From Chromatiaceae bacterium (GTDB lineage Bacteria > Pseudomonadota > Gammaproteobacteria > Chromatiales > Chromatiaceae), in contig JACKMU010000003.1 of the NCBI GenBank assembly GCA_024235215.1, positions 248,001 to 312,000 of the forward strand: a DNA stretch of 64,000 bases, written 5' to 3'. The position numbers and the translations under genes are program-made. Each line of letters begins with the position of its first letter. Positions within the stretch are counted from its first letter, which is position 1. Shown piece after piece: positions 55,178-63,957 of this stretch. The notes beneath the pieces were generated by a model that had not been told where the DNA came from, ran no database searches, and saw only the letters and a list, made by a program, of their open reading frames with translations.

Positions 55178-56905
55178 ATGGCACAGTTCAGAACTTGCCC
55201 TGATACCGGGCTCTATTTTCATAAATCTGCTGAGAGTCTGATCAAGGCTAACGCAGTGGCAGCGGCGGTTGCCCTTCTGGTTGCAGGCGTGTTGGGACTG
55301 CTGGTTGTCCTTACCCGCTGGCAAGCGGTGCATCTTCTCCCAGCAGACCAGTTCTACATGGCATTGACTGCGCATGGCATCGACGCGTTGATCTTCTGGA
55401 TCATCTTTTTTGAGATGGCTGTTCTCTATGTTGCCTCCTCGGTGTTACTGCGCAGCAGGCTGGCGACCCCCTTCTGGGGATGGGTGCAGTTCGTGCTGAT
55501 GCTGGTTGGTGCGATTATGACCAACTGGGCCATCTTTCAAGGCAACTCCAGTGTCATGATGACCTCCTATGCACCGATGCAGGCCGCACCTCACTTCTAC
55601 CTCGGTCTCATCCTGTTTGCGGTCGGGGCACTGATCGGCTGCTTCGTCTTCTTCGGTACGCTGGTTGTCGCCAAACAGGAGAAGACCTACGACGGCTCCA
55701 TTCCTCTGGTCACATTCGGCGCAGTGACTGCTGCGATCATTGCAGTATTTACCATCGCTTCGGGCGCTATCATCCTGGTACCCACCTTCTTTTGGTCCAT
55801 CGGCTACATATCCCACATCGATGCTGAGATGTACCGGATTGTCTGGTGGGGTATGGGACACTCTTCGCAGCAGATCAATGTGGCCGCCCACGTCGCCATC
55901 TGGTACCTGATTGCCGGTTTGGTATTCGGTGCCCGACCGATGTCAGAAAAAGTGAGCCGCAGCGCCTACCTGCTCTATATTCTCTTCCTGCAATTGGCAT
56001 GTGCCCACCATATTCTGGTGGATCCCGGCGTCAGTGCCGAGTGGAAGGTGTTCAACACCAGTTACGCGATGTACCTGGCCGTGCTTGCCAGCATGATCCA
56101 TGGACTGACTGTGCCCGGTTCCATCGAGGTAGCGCAACGTGCCAAAGGGTTCAACAACGGCCTGTTCGAATGGCTGCGCAAGGCGCCCTGGGATAACCCG
56201 GTCTTCTCTTCGATGTTCATCTCCCTGGTTACCTTCGGCTTTCTTGGGGGCATTACCGGTGTGGTAATGGGCACCGAGCAGATCAACCTGATCATCCACA
56301 ACACTATCTATGTGCCGGCCCACTTCCATGCGACTGTCGTTACTGGCACCACGATGGCCTTCATGGGAGTCACTTTTTTCCTGATTCCGGTATTGTTCCG
56401 GCGCCAGATGATCCTCCCGGGATTGGCTAAGCTGCAACCCTACATATTCGGCGGTGGCATGACCATCTTGATCCTGTTCATGCTGGGTGCAGGTACGTTG
56501 GGTGTCTCCCGTCGCCATTGGGACATGGATTTCACCGGTGCAGCCCTCGGCTTCGATTACCCGGGTATGGCTTACACCTTGATGGGCATAGGTGCATTCG
56601 GCGGTGTTATCGGCGTTGTCGGCGGCGCGGCCTTTCTATTGATCACCGTCGGTTCTCTGCTGTTCGGCAAGAAGCTTGAGCCTTCTGCCGGCCTGCTGCA
56701 GAGCTTCGGCGTACCATTGGCGGCATCTTGTTATACGGATGAACGTCCGGCAATCCTGCCAAGGGCAGCTGCGGCGGAGGGGCACCACGGATCCAGTTTC
56801 GAAGCACCTGGGACATTCGTGCTGGCACTGGTGCTGCTGGTAACCTTTGTTGTGTACTACTTCATCAATTGGAAGTATCTCGCATCAGTGTGGCAGCTCA
56901 GTTGA
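55178..56905 (+). CDS. Heme-copper subunit I lacking the active-site Tyr; probable sNOR-type NO reductase (NorY)
   Basis: A 575-residue protein with about 13 spans. Haem and CuB-site histidines are complete: His 66 (TAHGIDALIFW), His 228, His 277-278 (CAHHILVDPGVS), His 382 and His 384 (VPAHFHATVV). In oxygen reductases His 228 begins HPEVY, with the cross-linked Tyr four residues on; here the segment is GHSSQQINVAAH, so that Tyr is Gln 232. That loss, plus linkage to a CuA subunit, senC and a Fnr/Dnr box beside nirS, points to NO reduction, as in norSY-senC clusters of ammonia oxidisers. Annotation as cytochrome oxidase subunit I would be the naive result. Confidence 0.85.
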   Translation: MAQFRTCPDTGLYFHKSAESLIKANAVAAAVALLVAGVLGLLVVLTRWQAVHLLPADQFYMALTAHGIDALIFWIIFFEMAVLYVASSVLLRSRLATPFWGWVQFVLMLVGAIMTNWAIFQGNSSVMMTSYAPMQAAPHFYLGLILFAVGALIGCFVFFGTLVVAKQEKTYDGSIPLVTFGAVTAAIIAVFTIASGAIILVPTFFWSIGYISHIDAEMYRIVWWGMGHSSQQINVAAHVAIWYLIAGLVFGARPMSEKVSRSAYLLYILFLQLACAHHILVDPGVSAEWKVFNTSYAMYLAVLASMIHGLTVPGSIEVAQRAKGFNNGLFEWLRKAPWDNPVFSSMFISLVTFGFLGGITGVVMGTEQINLIIHNTIYVPAHFHATVVTGTTMAFMGVTFFLIPVLFRRQMILPGLAKLQPYIFGGGMTILILFMLGAGTLGVSRRHWDMDFTGAALGFDYPGMAYTLMGIGAFGGVIGVVGGAAFLLITVGSLLFGKKLEPSAGLLQSFGVPLAASCYTDERPAILPRAAAAEGHHGSSFEAPGTFVLALVLLVTFVVYYFINWKYLASVWQLS

Positions 56906-56914
56906 TCGGGATCC

Positions 56915-56950
56915 GTAAGAGTGGTTGACAACAGAGTCAACCACTCTTAC
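56915..56950 (+). terminator. Strong stem-loop after the NorY-type gene
   Basis: A perfect 15-bp stem, GTAAGAGTGGTTGAC with GTCAACCACTCTTAC, and a 6-base loop, followed by only a short T run. It may end or attenuate transcription, or protect the norS-norY mRNA, before cyoE. Confidence 0.7.
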
Positions 56951-57052
56951 GTTTCCGTCCTGGTTTTAGGAGAATATTTTCAACTACACTTCCCGGGGCT
57001 TTTGTGTTCCTGCACTGGGCCACTTCATTAACTGAAGCGAATAACAGCCACT

Positions 57053-57910
57053 ATGGTCAAGCAGCTCATCAACCTCTTCAAATTGCGCATCGGCATCATC
57101 ATGTCGGTCACCGCACTGGTAGCACTGGTGGTTACACCCGGTGAACCTGTACAGCCATGGGAGGCTCTTGTATTGACACTCGCGGTTCTGCTGGCGGCCA
57201 GCAGTGCAGGTGCGTTCAACCAATATTACGAACGGGATCTCGACGCGACCATGCCGCGCACCAAAAATCGCCCCTTCGTCACGGGTGAGATCCCACATAA
57301 CCGCTGGTGGCTTTTAATCATCTCATCGCTGCTACTGATCGGTGTCGGCGGCGCTGGTTTCGCCCTCAATGGCATTGCCGCTCTGCACATTTTTCTGGGC
57401 GCCTTCTTCTACGCCATCGTCTATACTGTTTGGTTGAAGCGGCGGACCTGGCTCAACATCGTGATCGGAGGTGCCTCGGGCAGTTTTGCGGTGTTGGCCG
57501 GTGCCGCTGTAGTCGACCCCCAGCTCAGTGCGGTTCCGGTGTTACTCGCAATAGTCCTCTTTCTGTGGACCCCCTCCCATTTCTGGAGCTTGGCGATCGC
57601 CCAGAACAGTGCTTACGCATCTGCCGGTGTCCCTATGTTACCGGTTCTGGTTGGAAATCAGACTGCTGCAAAAGCGGTGCTTGGTAACACCTTGCTTCTG
57701 GTGGGAATCTCCATACTTCCCTTCTTCTTCGGACTGGGCTGGTTATACTTATTTGGCGCGGTGACCGGCGGTGGATATTTTTTGCTGCGCAATATCCAAC
57801 TGGTCAAGGATCCGTCGCCGAAGATGGCAATGAGTAGTTTTTTTGCTTCTCTGGCTCAATTGATCTTACTACTGCTCTTTGCGGTACTCGATTCCCAGCT
57901 GATCGGCTGA
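57053..57910 (+). CDS. cyoE: Protoheme IX farnesyltransferase (heme O synthase)
   Basis: A 285-residue UbiA-family membrane enzyme that adds farnesyl to heme B, giving heme O. The first Asp-rich motif is NQYYERDLDATMPRTKNRPF and the second region is YTVWLKRRTWLNIVIGG; LFLWTPSHFWSLAI is also typical. Together with ctaA at 52 kb, heme A can be made for the adjacent heme-copper enzyme. It lies 147 bases after the NorY-type gene, past a stem-loop, and just before the senC gene. Confidence 0.95.
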   Translation: MVKQLINLFKLRIGIIMSVTALVALVVTPGEPVQPWEALVLTLAVLLAASSAGAFNQYYERDLDATMPRTKNRPFVTGEIPHNRWWLLIISSLLLIGVGGAGFALNGIAALHIFLGAFFYAIVYTVWLKRRTWLNIVIGGASGSFAVLAGAAVVDPQLSAVPVLLAIVLFLWTPSHFWSLAIAQNSAYASAGVPMLPVLVGNQTAAKAVLGNTLLLVGISILPFFFGLGWLYLFGAVTGGGYFLLRNIQLVKDPSPKMAMSSFFASLAQLILLLLFAVLDSQLIG

Positions 57911-57956
57911 CTGATTGAACCTCAGCACAACAGCGGAAAGTTTTGTATATTTTTCT

Positions 57957-58790
57957 ATGCGCTTTTTGGCAGCTCTCCTCCTGTTCACGTTCTCAGTCGC
58001 CCTGCCCTACCCGGTTCTCGCTGACGTAGCGGGTGCAGACGAGATCGGTTCCATTAAAAACTTTCAGTACAAAACTGCGCTGCAATCCAGTCAGTCTGCA
58101 ATCGGCAGCAAACTCGATAACTACCTTTTGACTGACCATAAAGGCCGCTCGGTCAGGCTGTCGGACTTCAGCGGAAAACCGCTGGTTCTGAGTCTTATTT
58201 ACACCAGCTGCTACCACATCTGTCCAATGACCACCAGACATCTGAAAAAAGTTGTGGAAAAGGCGCGTGAGGCACTGGGCAAAAATAGCTTTTCCGTTGC
58301 CCTTGTCGGATTCGATGTACAGTTCGACAACCCCCAGGCGATGATCTCCTATGCCAAAAAACAGGGAGTCGAAAATGCAGACTGGTTTCTACTGAGTGCC
58401 GATAGCGACACGATCGATGCTTTGAGCAAGCAGCTCGGCTTTATGTTCTTCACCTCACCAAACGGCTTTGACCACATTGTGCAGGCCAGTGTGATCGATG
58501 CCGAGGGTGTGCTCTACACACAAGTATATGGTGAGGTGTTTGAAACTCCGCTACTGGTGGAACCGCTGAAAGACCTGGTGTTAGGACGACCAAAACCAGG
58601 GCAGACGCTTCTCGATGAACTGGTTGATAAAGTTCGTTTTTTCTGCACCACGTATGATCCGAGTCGTGATGGCTATCATTTCGACTATTCGCTATTTATT
58701 GGAGTTGCCATCGGCGCAACGATCATCCTGCTGGGACTCACTTTCGTTGTGATAGAACTGTTGAAGGGTCGAAGACTCAAGAACTCCTGA
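57957..58790 (+). CDS. senC: SenC/Sco-type copper protein with C-terminal membrane anchor
   Basis: A 277-residue protein from the ATG giving MRFLAALLLFTFSVALPYPV, a signal peptide; a TTG 14 codons earlier is possible. The copper motif is CYHIC within LSLIYTSCYHICPMTTRHL, with VGFDVQFDNPQAMISYAKKQ downstream and the third His in GFDHIVQASVIDAEG. Unlike the 51 kb Sco, it ends in a membrane span (LFIGVAIGATIILLGLTFVV). It follows cyoE closely and completes a norSY-senC-like set, serving CuA assembly in the NorS-type subunit. Confidence 0.9.
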   Translation: MRFLAALLLFTFSVALPYPVLADVAGADEIGSIKNFQYKTALQSSQSAIGSKLDNYLLTDHKGRSVRLSDFSGKPLVLSLIYTSCYHICPMTTRHLKKVVEKAREALGKNSFSVALVGFDVQFDNPQAMISYAKKQGVENADWFLLSADSDTIDALSKQLGFMFFTSPNGFDHIVQASVIDAEGVLYTQVYGEVFETPLLVEPLKDLVLGRPKPGQTLLDELVDKVRFFCTTYDPSRDGYHFDYSLFIGVAIGATIILLGLTFVVIELLKGRRLKNS

Positions 58791-59019
58791 TCTTACCCAG
58801 GCTTAGGGTCAGCCTGTCAACCTGGCTAATTTCTTATCCGTTGGAATGTGCCCTTCGATATTAAAATTCGATTCATCCTACCGGAGAGACCACAAAGCAC
58901 AGTAACGGAAATTCTCGCTTGACCAATGTCATTTCCAACAAGCATTGGATAAAAATATCATTGCATCCAAATTCAGATCGTCATTTCCGACGCAAAACAG
59001 ATCTAGAGGCTAGCGGAGA

Positions 59020-60576
59020 TTGAAAATCATCAATCCAATCAAGAGAGGCTATCTGGCACTGGAAGAGTGGTTCAACATCTCCTTTGGCCCAGACTGGAAT
59101 CCGCTCTATCACCTCGGCACACTCACTTTTTTCTTCTTCTGGGTCGTGCTGGTCAGCGGTATCTATCTGTTTATCTTTTTCGACACCAGCCTCTCGGGCG
59201 CCTACAAGTCAGTTGATTATTTGACCCACGAACAGTGGTATCTGGGTGGCGTGATGCGAAGTCTGCACCGCTACGCATCGGATGCCGCTGTCGTGACCAT
59301 CATACTGCACATGTTCAGGGAGTTCGCTCTGGACCGTTATCGCGGTTTTCGCTGGTTCTCCTGGATGACTGGCGTTCCAACACTCTGGTTTGTGATCACG
59401 TTAGGCATTACCGGCTACTGGCTTGTGTGGGATGAACTGGGACTCTACGTCGCGGTCTTGTCGTCTCAATTGATGGACGCACTTCCTATCGTTGCCGGTT
59501 CGATGGCCAACAATTTTATTGAAGGCCAGCTAACCGACCGCTTCTTCACTCTGATGGGCTTCCTGCATCTGCTAGGTCAGCCGGTTCTGTTGATTTTTGC
59601 GCTATGGATTCATGTCAAACGACTGTCACATGTCGAGATCAGCGCGCCGAGAGGACTTGCAGTCGGCAGCTTCATTTCCCTGCTCCTGCTCTCATTCCTG
59701 TGGCCGGCAACCAGCCATGCACCTGCCAGCCTGAGTAAGGTGCCGGCCATACTGAACCTCGACTGGTTCTATCTCAACATCTATCCGCTGCTCGACAGTC
59801 TCACCGCTGGACAGACCTGGGTCCTCACCATCGGTATCACCATGTTGCTCATGATCATGCCTTGGCTACCACCGAAGAAGACCGGCGCAGCAGCGGAAGT
59901 GCATCTCGAAGAGTGCAACGGCTGTGGGCAGTGTGCGGTAGACTGTCCATTCGATGCGATCAGTGTGCAAGCCAGAACAGACGGCGCCCGATGGGAATAT
60001 GAAGTGACGGTGGCAGACAAGCTCTGCGCCGCTTGCGGTATCTGCGTCGGTTCCTGCCACTCCTCCAACCCGTTTCGCTCAAGCAACAAAGTACTTGACA
60101 CCGGTATCGATATGCCGCAGTTCCCAATCGATGAGGTGCGCAGCAAGACAAAACGCGCTTTGAGTGAACTGCATGGAGATACCAGGATTATTGTATTTGG
60201 ATGTGAGCATGCGTTTGACGTGGAGCAGTTGAAAACCCCGAGTGTTGCGGTATTGAATTTCCTATGTACTGGAATGATCCCCCCAACGCTGGTGGAGTAT
60301 GCGCTCAAGCATGGAGCGGATGGAGTCTTCATCAGCGGCTGTAGGAATGGAGATTGTTATTTTCGATATGGCAATATCTGGATGGACAAACGCTTCAACG
60401 AGGGGCGAAAACCGATGCTCAGGGAACGGGTCGATCGTTCGCGGATTGCTGTGTTTCGGGCAGCGGTAACGGACGGCAGGCTGATCCGGAGAGAACTCGC
60501 CGGTTTTACTCAACAGATTACCGCTCTGAATCAAGGAAAAACTGCCTCGGCTGCGCAGGATATTAAACATGCTTAG
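59020..60576 (+). CDS. Cytochrome b / two [4Fe-4S] / MvhD-domain fusion protein
   Basis: A 518-residue fusion. Residues 1-285 are a b6-type cytochrome with two pairs of haem histidines (His 83/97 in SLHRYASDAAVVTIILH; His 183/198 in FLHLLGQPVLLIFALWIHVK). Residues 295-350 hold two 4Fe-4S motifs (CNGCGQCAVDCP and CAACGICVGSC). Residues 388-500 match the MvhD/FlpD domain (VFGCEHAFD, LCTGMIPPTLVEYAL, FISGCRNGDCYFRYGN), which in methanogens links hydrogenase to heterodisulfide reductase. The start codon appears to be TTG or nearby at 59020. It overlaps the next gene by 8 bases, and a gNOR-like gene follows. It probably moves electrons between a cytoplasmic donor and the membrane. Confidence 0.85.
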   Translation: MKIINPIKRGYLALEEWFNISFGPDWNPLYHLGTLTFFFFWVVLVSGIYLFIFFDTSLSGAYKSVDYLTHEQWYLGGVMRSLHRYASDAAVVTIILHMFREFALDRYRGFRWFSWMTGVPTLWFVITLGITGYWLVWDELGLYVAVLSSQLMDALPIVAGSMANNFIEGQLTDRFFTLMGFLHLLGQPVLLIFALWIHVKRLSHVEISAPRGLAVGSFISLLLLSFLWPATSHAPASLSKVPAILNLDWFYLNIYPLLDSLTAGQTWVLTIGITMLLMIMPWLPPKKTGAAAEVHLEECNGCGQCAVDCPFDAISVQARTDGARWEYEVTVADKLCAACGICVGSCHSSNPFRSSNKVLDTGIDMPQFPIDEVRSKTKRALSELHGDTRIIVFGCEHAFDVEQLKTPSVAVLNFLCTGMIPPTLVEYALKHGADGVFISGCRNGDCYFRYGNIWMDKRFNEGRKPMLRERVDRSRIAVFRAAVTDGRLIRRELAGFTQQITALNQGKTASAAQDIKHA

Positions 60577-61072
60577 CGCCAAACGCCTGGTTCTCCAGGG
60601 AATCAACTATGCACTCTTCATGGGACTGGTCTGGTATTTCTCTTTCAGTCCCCCCTATGTTCGCTTGGCAGCAGATGAAGCAATGATATCATTAGCTCTC
60701 TCCCACGCCGGAAAACCGGTACAGGAGTGTCGCAGAAAAAGCCAGGAAGAGCTGAACAAACTGCCCCCAAACATGCGGGTGCTGGAAGAGTGTCCGCGTG
60801 AAAGGTCGCCGGTAAGAATAGAGGTTTTGGTAGATGACCAAGCGGTTATCGATGAGCGCATCAATCCACCTGGTCTTTACAAGGATCAGGGTGTCGATGT
60901 CTACCATAGCGTCAAGGTTCCGGTGGGAGACCACCGGCTGGAAGTCCGTATGAATGACAATATTCGCGTGGCTGGGCCAACGCACCACTACCATCAATCC
61001 ATCTCTCTATCAGCTGCTGATCTACTGGTGATACAGTTTAATCACGCGCATAACCAGTTCCTGGTCAAGTAA
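60569..61072 (+). CDS. Membrane-anchored periplasmic protein between cytochrome b fusion and gNOR-like genes
   Basis: A 167-residue protein with one N-terminal span (GINYALFMGLVWYFSF) and a soluble domain that should face the periplasm. The domain reads like an immunoglobulin-type or cupredoxin-type beta sandwich (RIEVLVDDQAVIDERI, DVYHSVKVPVGDHRLEVRM) and has His-rich GPTHHYHQSIS and FNHAHNQFL, possible metal ligands. No known family recognised. It overlaps the cytochrome b fusion gene by 8 bases and precedes the heme-copper gene by 50, so it is likely a subunit or assembly factor of that complex. Confidence 0.75.
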   Translation: MLSAKRLVLQGINYALFMGLVWYFSFSPPYVRLAADEAMISLALSHAGKPVQECRRKSQEELNKLPPNMRVLEECPRERSPVRIEVLVDDQAVIDERINPPGLYKDQGVDVYHSVKVPVGDHRLEVRMNDNIRVAGPTHHYHQSISLSAADLLVIQFNHAHNQFLVK

Positions 61073-61122
61073 GCTTTTCCGCATTACTCCAAGCAACTGC
61101 CAAAACGAAAATTCCGAAAATT

Positions 61123-62514
61123 ATGCAGACCGATCCTTTGACACCGAATAAGATCATTGATGGATTCAATCTCGATACCCCGGAAGATAACTCACGACGG
61201 CTGACGATCGGTTGGCTTTCACTGGCACTTGGTTCACTGGTTGTTGGTGGTCTGTTCACGATTCTGATCGTGATGTCACGTACCCCAGGGGTGCAGGACA
61301 TCTTCCCCTGGACAGACTTTTTCCACACCGCCCTGGTGGTCCATGTCGACCTCACCGTACTCGTATGGTTTCTCTCCTGCGCCGGTATTTTCTGGACGAT
61401 AAATAGCAATGGACGCTGTCCTTCCTGTGGATGGGCAGCACTCTGTCTGGCTGTTGCAGGCACCGCGATAATCAGTCTCTCTCCCTTCCTTGGGGCGGCC
61501 GCACCCTTTATGAACAACTACGTGCCGGTGCTGCGCGATCCAATCTTCTTTGTCGGTCTCGGAGTTTTCGGTCTCGGATTCACCCTGCTGGTGATCCGTG
61601 GAATCCTCTTCTCCAAGCCAATCGGAAAAATGGTCAGCGGCAGTGGCGCACTCCGCTTTGGTCTGCTGACTGCACTCATCATCGCATTTATCGCAGTTGT
61701 CGCAACAGCGACCTCCTACCTGAGCATACCCGATGAGATCGAAGGTCAGCACTATTACGAACTGCTCTTCTGGGGTGGCGGCCATACGATACAATTCACC
61801 CATGTTCAGCTGATGTTGGCCGGTTGGTTGTGGCTAGCCACCATGTCGGGATTGAGCATTAGACTCAATCCGAGAATTGCTGCGCTGCTGTTTGCTTTGG
61901 GGGCTGTACCTGCGCTGATGACGATCTTTGTCTATTTCGCTTTTGACGTTGCTTCTGTGGAGCATATGATCTGGCTAACCTGGCTGATGCAGTATGGCGG
62001 CGGAATAGCGGCGCTCCCCCTGGCGATGGCGCTGTTACCCGCTTTCTTCACCTCTCATTCGTTCAACGATGATCAACTTCGCGCGCAACGATCGGCACTG
62101 CTTCTCTCGATCGTGCTGTTTGGCGCAGGCGGAATCATCGGATTCATGATCAGTGGAAGCAATGTCACCATTCCAGCTCATTATCACGGATCGATCGTGG
62201 CGGTAACCCTGGCATTCATGGGTGTTATCTACCACCTGCTTCCCCGCATCGGATTCCGTAAACCTACCGGAAAAATGGTGCGTCTCCAGCCTACCATTTA
62301 CGGACTCGGCCAGTTGTTGCATGTGATTGGACTGGCCTGGTCGGGGGGTTATGGTGTACAGAGAAAAACTGCCGGCAGCGCCCAGGGCCTGGAGAGCGTC
62401 GAAAAGATTTTCGGCATGGGTCTGATGGGGCTGGGTGGATTGATCGCCATTATCGGCGGCATACTCTTTCTTATCGTGGTGTTCAGAGCCATGTGGCCGG
62501 AAAAACGCGGCTGA
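61123..62514 (+). CDS. Divergent heme-copper subunit I, gNOR-like
   Basis: A 463-residue protein with about 12 spans. The low-spin haem His 74 (VVHVDLTVLVWF) and the His 353/355 pair (IPAHYHGSIVAVTLAFMG) are kept. The first CuB-site His is 221 in WGGGHTIQFTHVQL; the position of the active-site Tyr is Phe 225. The usual His-His pair of the next helix appears to be Phe 274-Asp 275 in VYFAFDVASVEHM. Loss of Tyr and a His-to-Asp change are reported features of the gNOR family, a proposed NO reductase group. No CuA subunit follows; the MvhD-type fusion upstream may be the electron source. Not a normal oxygen reductase. Confidence 0.78.
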   Translation: MQTDPLTPNKIIDGFNLDTPEDNSRRLTIGWLSLALGSLVVGGLFTILIVMSRTPGVQDIFPWTDFFHTALVVHVDLTVLVWFLSCAGIFWTINSNGRCPSCGWAALCLAVAGTAIISLSPFLGAAAPFMNNYVPVLRDPIFFVGLGVFGLGFTLLVIRGILFSKPIGKMVSGSGALRFGLLTALIIAFIAVVATATSYLSIPDEIEGQHYYELLFWGGGHTIQFTHVQLMLAGWLWLATMSGLSIRLNPRIAALLFALGAVPALMTIFVYFAFDVASVEHMIWLTWLMQYGGGIAALPLAMALLPAFFTSHSFNDDQLRAQRSALLLSIVLFGAGGIIGFMISGSNVTIPAHYHGSIVAVTLAFMGVIYHLLPRIGFRKPTGKMVRLQPTIYGLGQLLHVIGLAWSGGYGVQRKTAGSAQGLESVEKIFGMGLMGLGGLIAIIGGILFLIVVFRAMWPEKRG

Positions 62515-62544
62515 TCCGGCTAATGATTCACATCTATCGCAGAG

Positions 62545-62727
62545 TTAAATCCGCTTGATCAGCTCGAACAAGACGAGTGCGAGCACCATGATGATCACAA
62601 AAAATACCAGCGAACGGTTCTCGAATCTTGTACCACGCCTGATCTCTATCTGGTTCAGTATCCAGTCAGAGATAAAATAGAGCACCAGACCGGCAATGGT
62701 AAAAGCAACAAGTTCCAACATTAACAT
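62545..62727 (-). CDS. Small membrane protein, about 60 residues
   Basis: Two hydrophobic spans (LVAFTIAGLVLYFISDWIL and SLVFFVIIMVLALVLFELI) flank a basic loop (IEIRRGTRFENR). GAGGG precedes the third-codon ATG (62721) at better spacing than the first (62727), so either start is possible. It follows the DUF420 gene on the same strand, 57 bases away. Likely a small factor associated with the heme-copper enzymes, but nothing in the sequence proves that. Confidence 0.65.
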   Translation of the reverse strand: MLMLELVAFTIAGLVLYFISDWILNQIEIRRGTRFENRSLVFFVIIMVLALVLFELIKRI

Positions 62728-62784
62728 CGCCCTCGGTAGCTTTCACCCAGCACCGGAACTTTAAGCTGTCATGGAGATCCAGCA

Positions 62785-63216
62785 TTACGCCCCGGGAGGA
62801 TATAGATGAAATCCAAGCAGGTAAATAAGTACGCCAGTCACTGACACATAGAGCCACAGTGGCAAGGTCCAGCGTGTGATTTTCTGATGCAGAGTAATCC
62901 GTTCAGTGAACGCAAAGACCACAGTCAGAACGATCATTGGCAGTATCACTACCGCCAGAATGATGTGAGAAAATAGTAGTAGAAAGTAGACTGGTCGAAT
63001 AAATCCCTGCCCGTTAAATGGCATGTAGCCAACTTGGTTGTGGTAATAGAGATAGGAGAGCAGAAACAGCGTAGAAACCATCAGCGCAGTGACCATGTAG
63101 ACCTTATGCGCTCTCTTGTTTCCGTGACGAACAGACAGGTACGCTGCCACGATCAGGCAGGCGGAAATCATATTCAAGCTGGCCTGCAATGGGGGCAGGT
63201 ACGGTATAATGTCCAT
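62785..63216 (-). CDS. DUF420 membrane protein (CtaM/YozB-like)
   Basis: A 143-residue protein with four spans: LNMISACLIVAAYLSV, VYMVTALMVSTLFLLSYLYY, FLLLFSHIILAVVILPMIVL and LWLYVSVTGVLIYLLGFHLY. The histidine-bearing segments SHIILAV and YHNQVG, and RWTLPLWLYVSVTGV, are typical of DUF420, whose member CtaM is needed for a-type haem oxidase function in staphylococci. AGGATC lies close before the ATG. It faces the gNOR-like gene. Confidence 0.9.
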   Translation of the reverse strand: MDIIPYLPPLQASLNMISACLIVAAYLSVRHGNKRAHKVYMVTALMVSTLFLLSYLYYHNQVGYMPFNGQGFIRPVYFLLLFSHIILAVVILPMIVLTVVFAFTERITLHQKITRWTLPLWLYVSVTGVLIYLLGFHLYPPGA

Positions 63217-63311
63217 CGTGATCCTAAAATACCTTGGGGACAGACAAAGTCTATCGATACTGGTCTGGCGCTGCTCTCAATTGAATGAATCGGATAGCGA
63301 AAATCCTCTGA

Positions 63312-63647
63312 TTAATCACCCCTTTTTTTGCGCCACTCTTTTACTGCCCAAGTCAGAAACCATCCCATTACCGAGAGGTTGATCAGAATACCGATTACCC
63401 AGAATCCGGTACGTCCGTCACCGGTCACCTCATGAGTGGCGCTTTCGGGCAAGACATTGTTTGCTGAACGGCTCAACGAGGAATCCGAATTCATTGATTT
63501 CGAATAGGACGATGCTGATATTGCAGTATCCGTCTGTTCCGTCCGAGCCGCTTCTGAGGAATCAATCGCTCCCCACGCCATCGGCGGCAACAACTGCACG
63601 CAGATTATCACCTGGATGAACCGGCAGAATTTAGCGCTATTCGGCAT
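63312..63647 (-). CDS. Small exported protein with C-terminal membrane span
   Basis: About 111 residues, starting at the ATG giving MPNSAKFCRFIQVIICVQLL (signal-like), then a Ser/Thr-rich low-complexity stretch and a C-terminal span (FWVIGILINLSVMGWFLTW) with a basic tail (VKEWRKKRGD). The tail fits a membrane tether with an N-out orientation. A start at 63674 would add nine residues. It follows DUF420 upstream on the same strand. No family recognised; whether it is a real gene is likely but not certain. Confidence 0.6.
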   Translation of the reverse strand: MPNSAKFCRFIQVIICVQLLPPMAWGAIDSSEAARTEQTDTAISASSYSKSMNSDSSLSRSANNVLPESATHEVTGDGRTGFWVIGILINLSVMGWFLTWAVKEWRKKRGD

Positions 63648-63957
63648 CTGTGGACAACCCTTGCAGCACCTCAAAAAAATAGGTCAATTAAGCCAATCCA
63701 GATTCCTGCCTCAACCACCCTGGTCAAGAAACAGGGTACAGCTGCACAGATCCCAAGATACCACCATTGCAACGAATCATCACCGATATACCAATCTGCC
63801 CTCAGCAGATCGAAAAATTTGCATCCACTCCGGAGTCGCAATGCCAATACCGCGGAATGCTTGGAGGATCGATCGATGACTCAGTATAAAAACCGGTTTT
63901 TCGATTTGACCCAAAAGGGTACAATTACTAGTGTATTCCATTCCAGAGGAAATTTTC

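Noticed and set aside
58919..58932. TTGACCAATGTCAT before the cytochrome b fusion gene
   Set aside because: The right half-site is poor and no clear -10 follows at the right distance; too weak to call an operator, although regulation with the other clusters would make sense.
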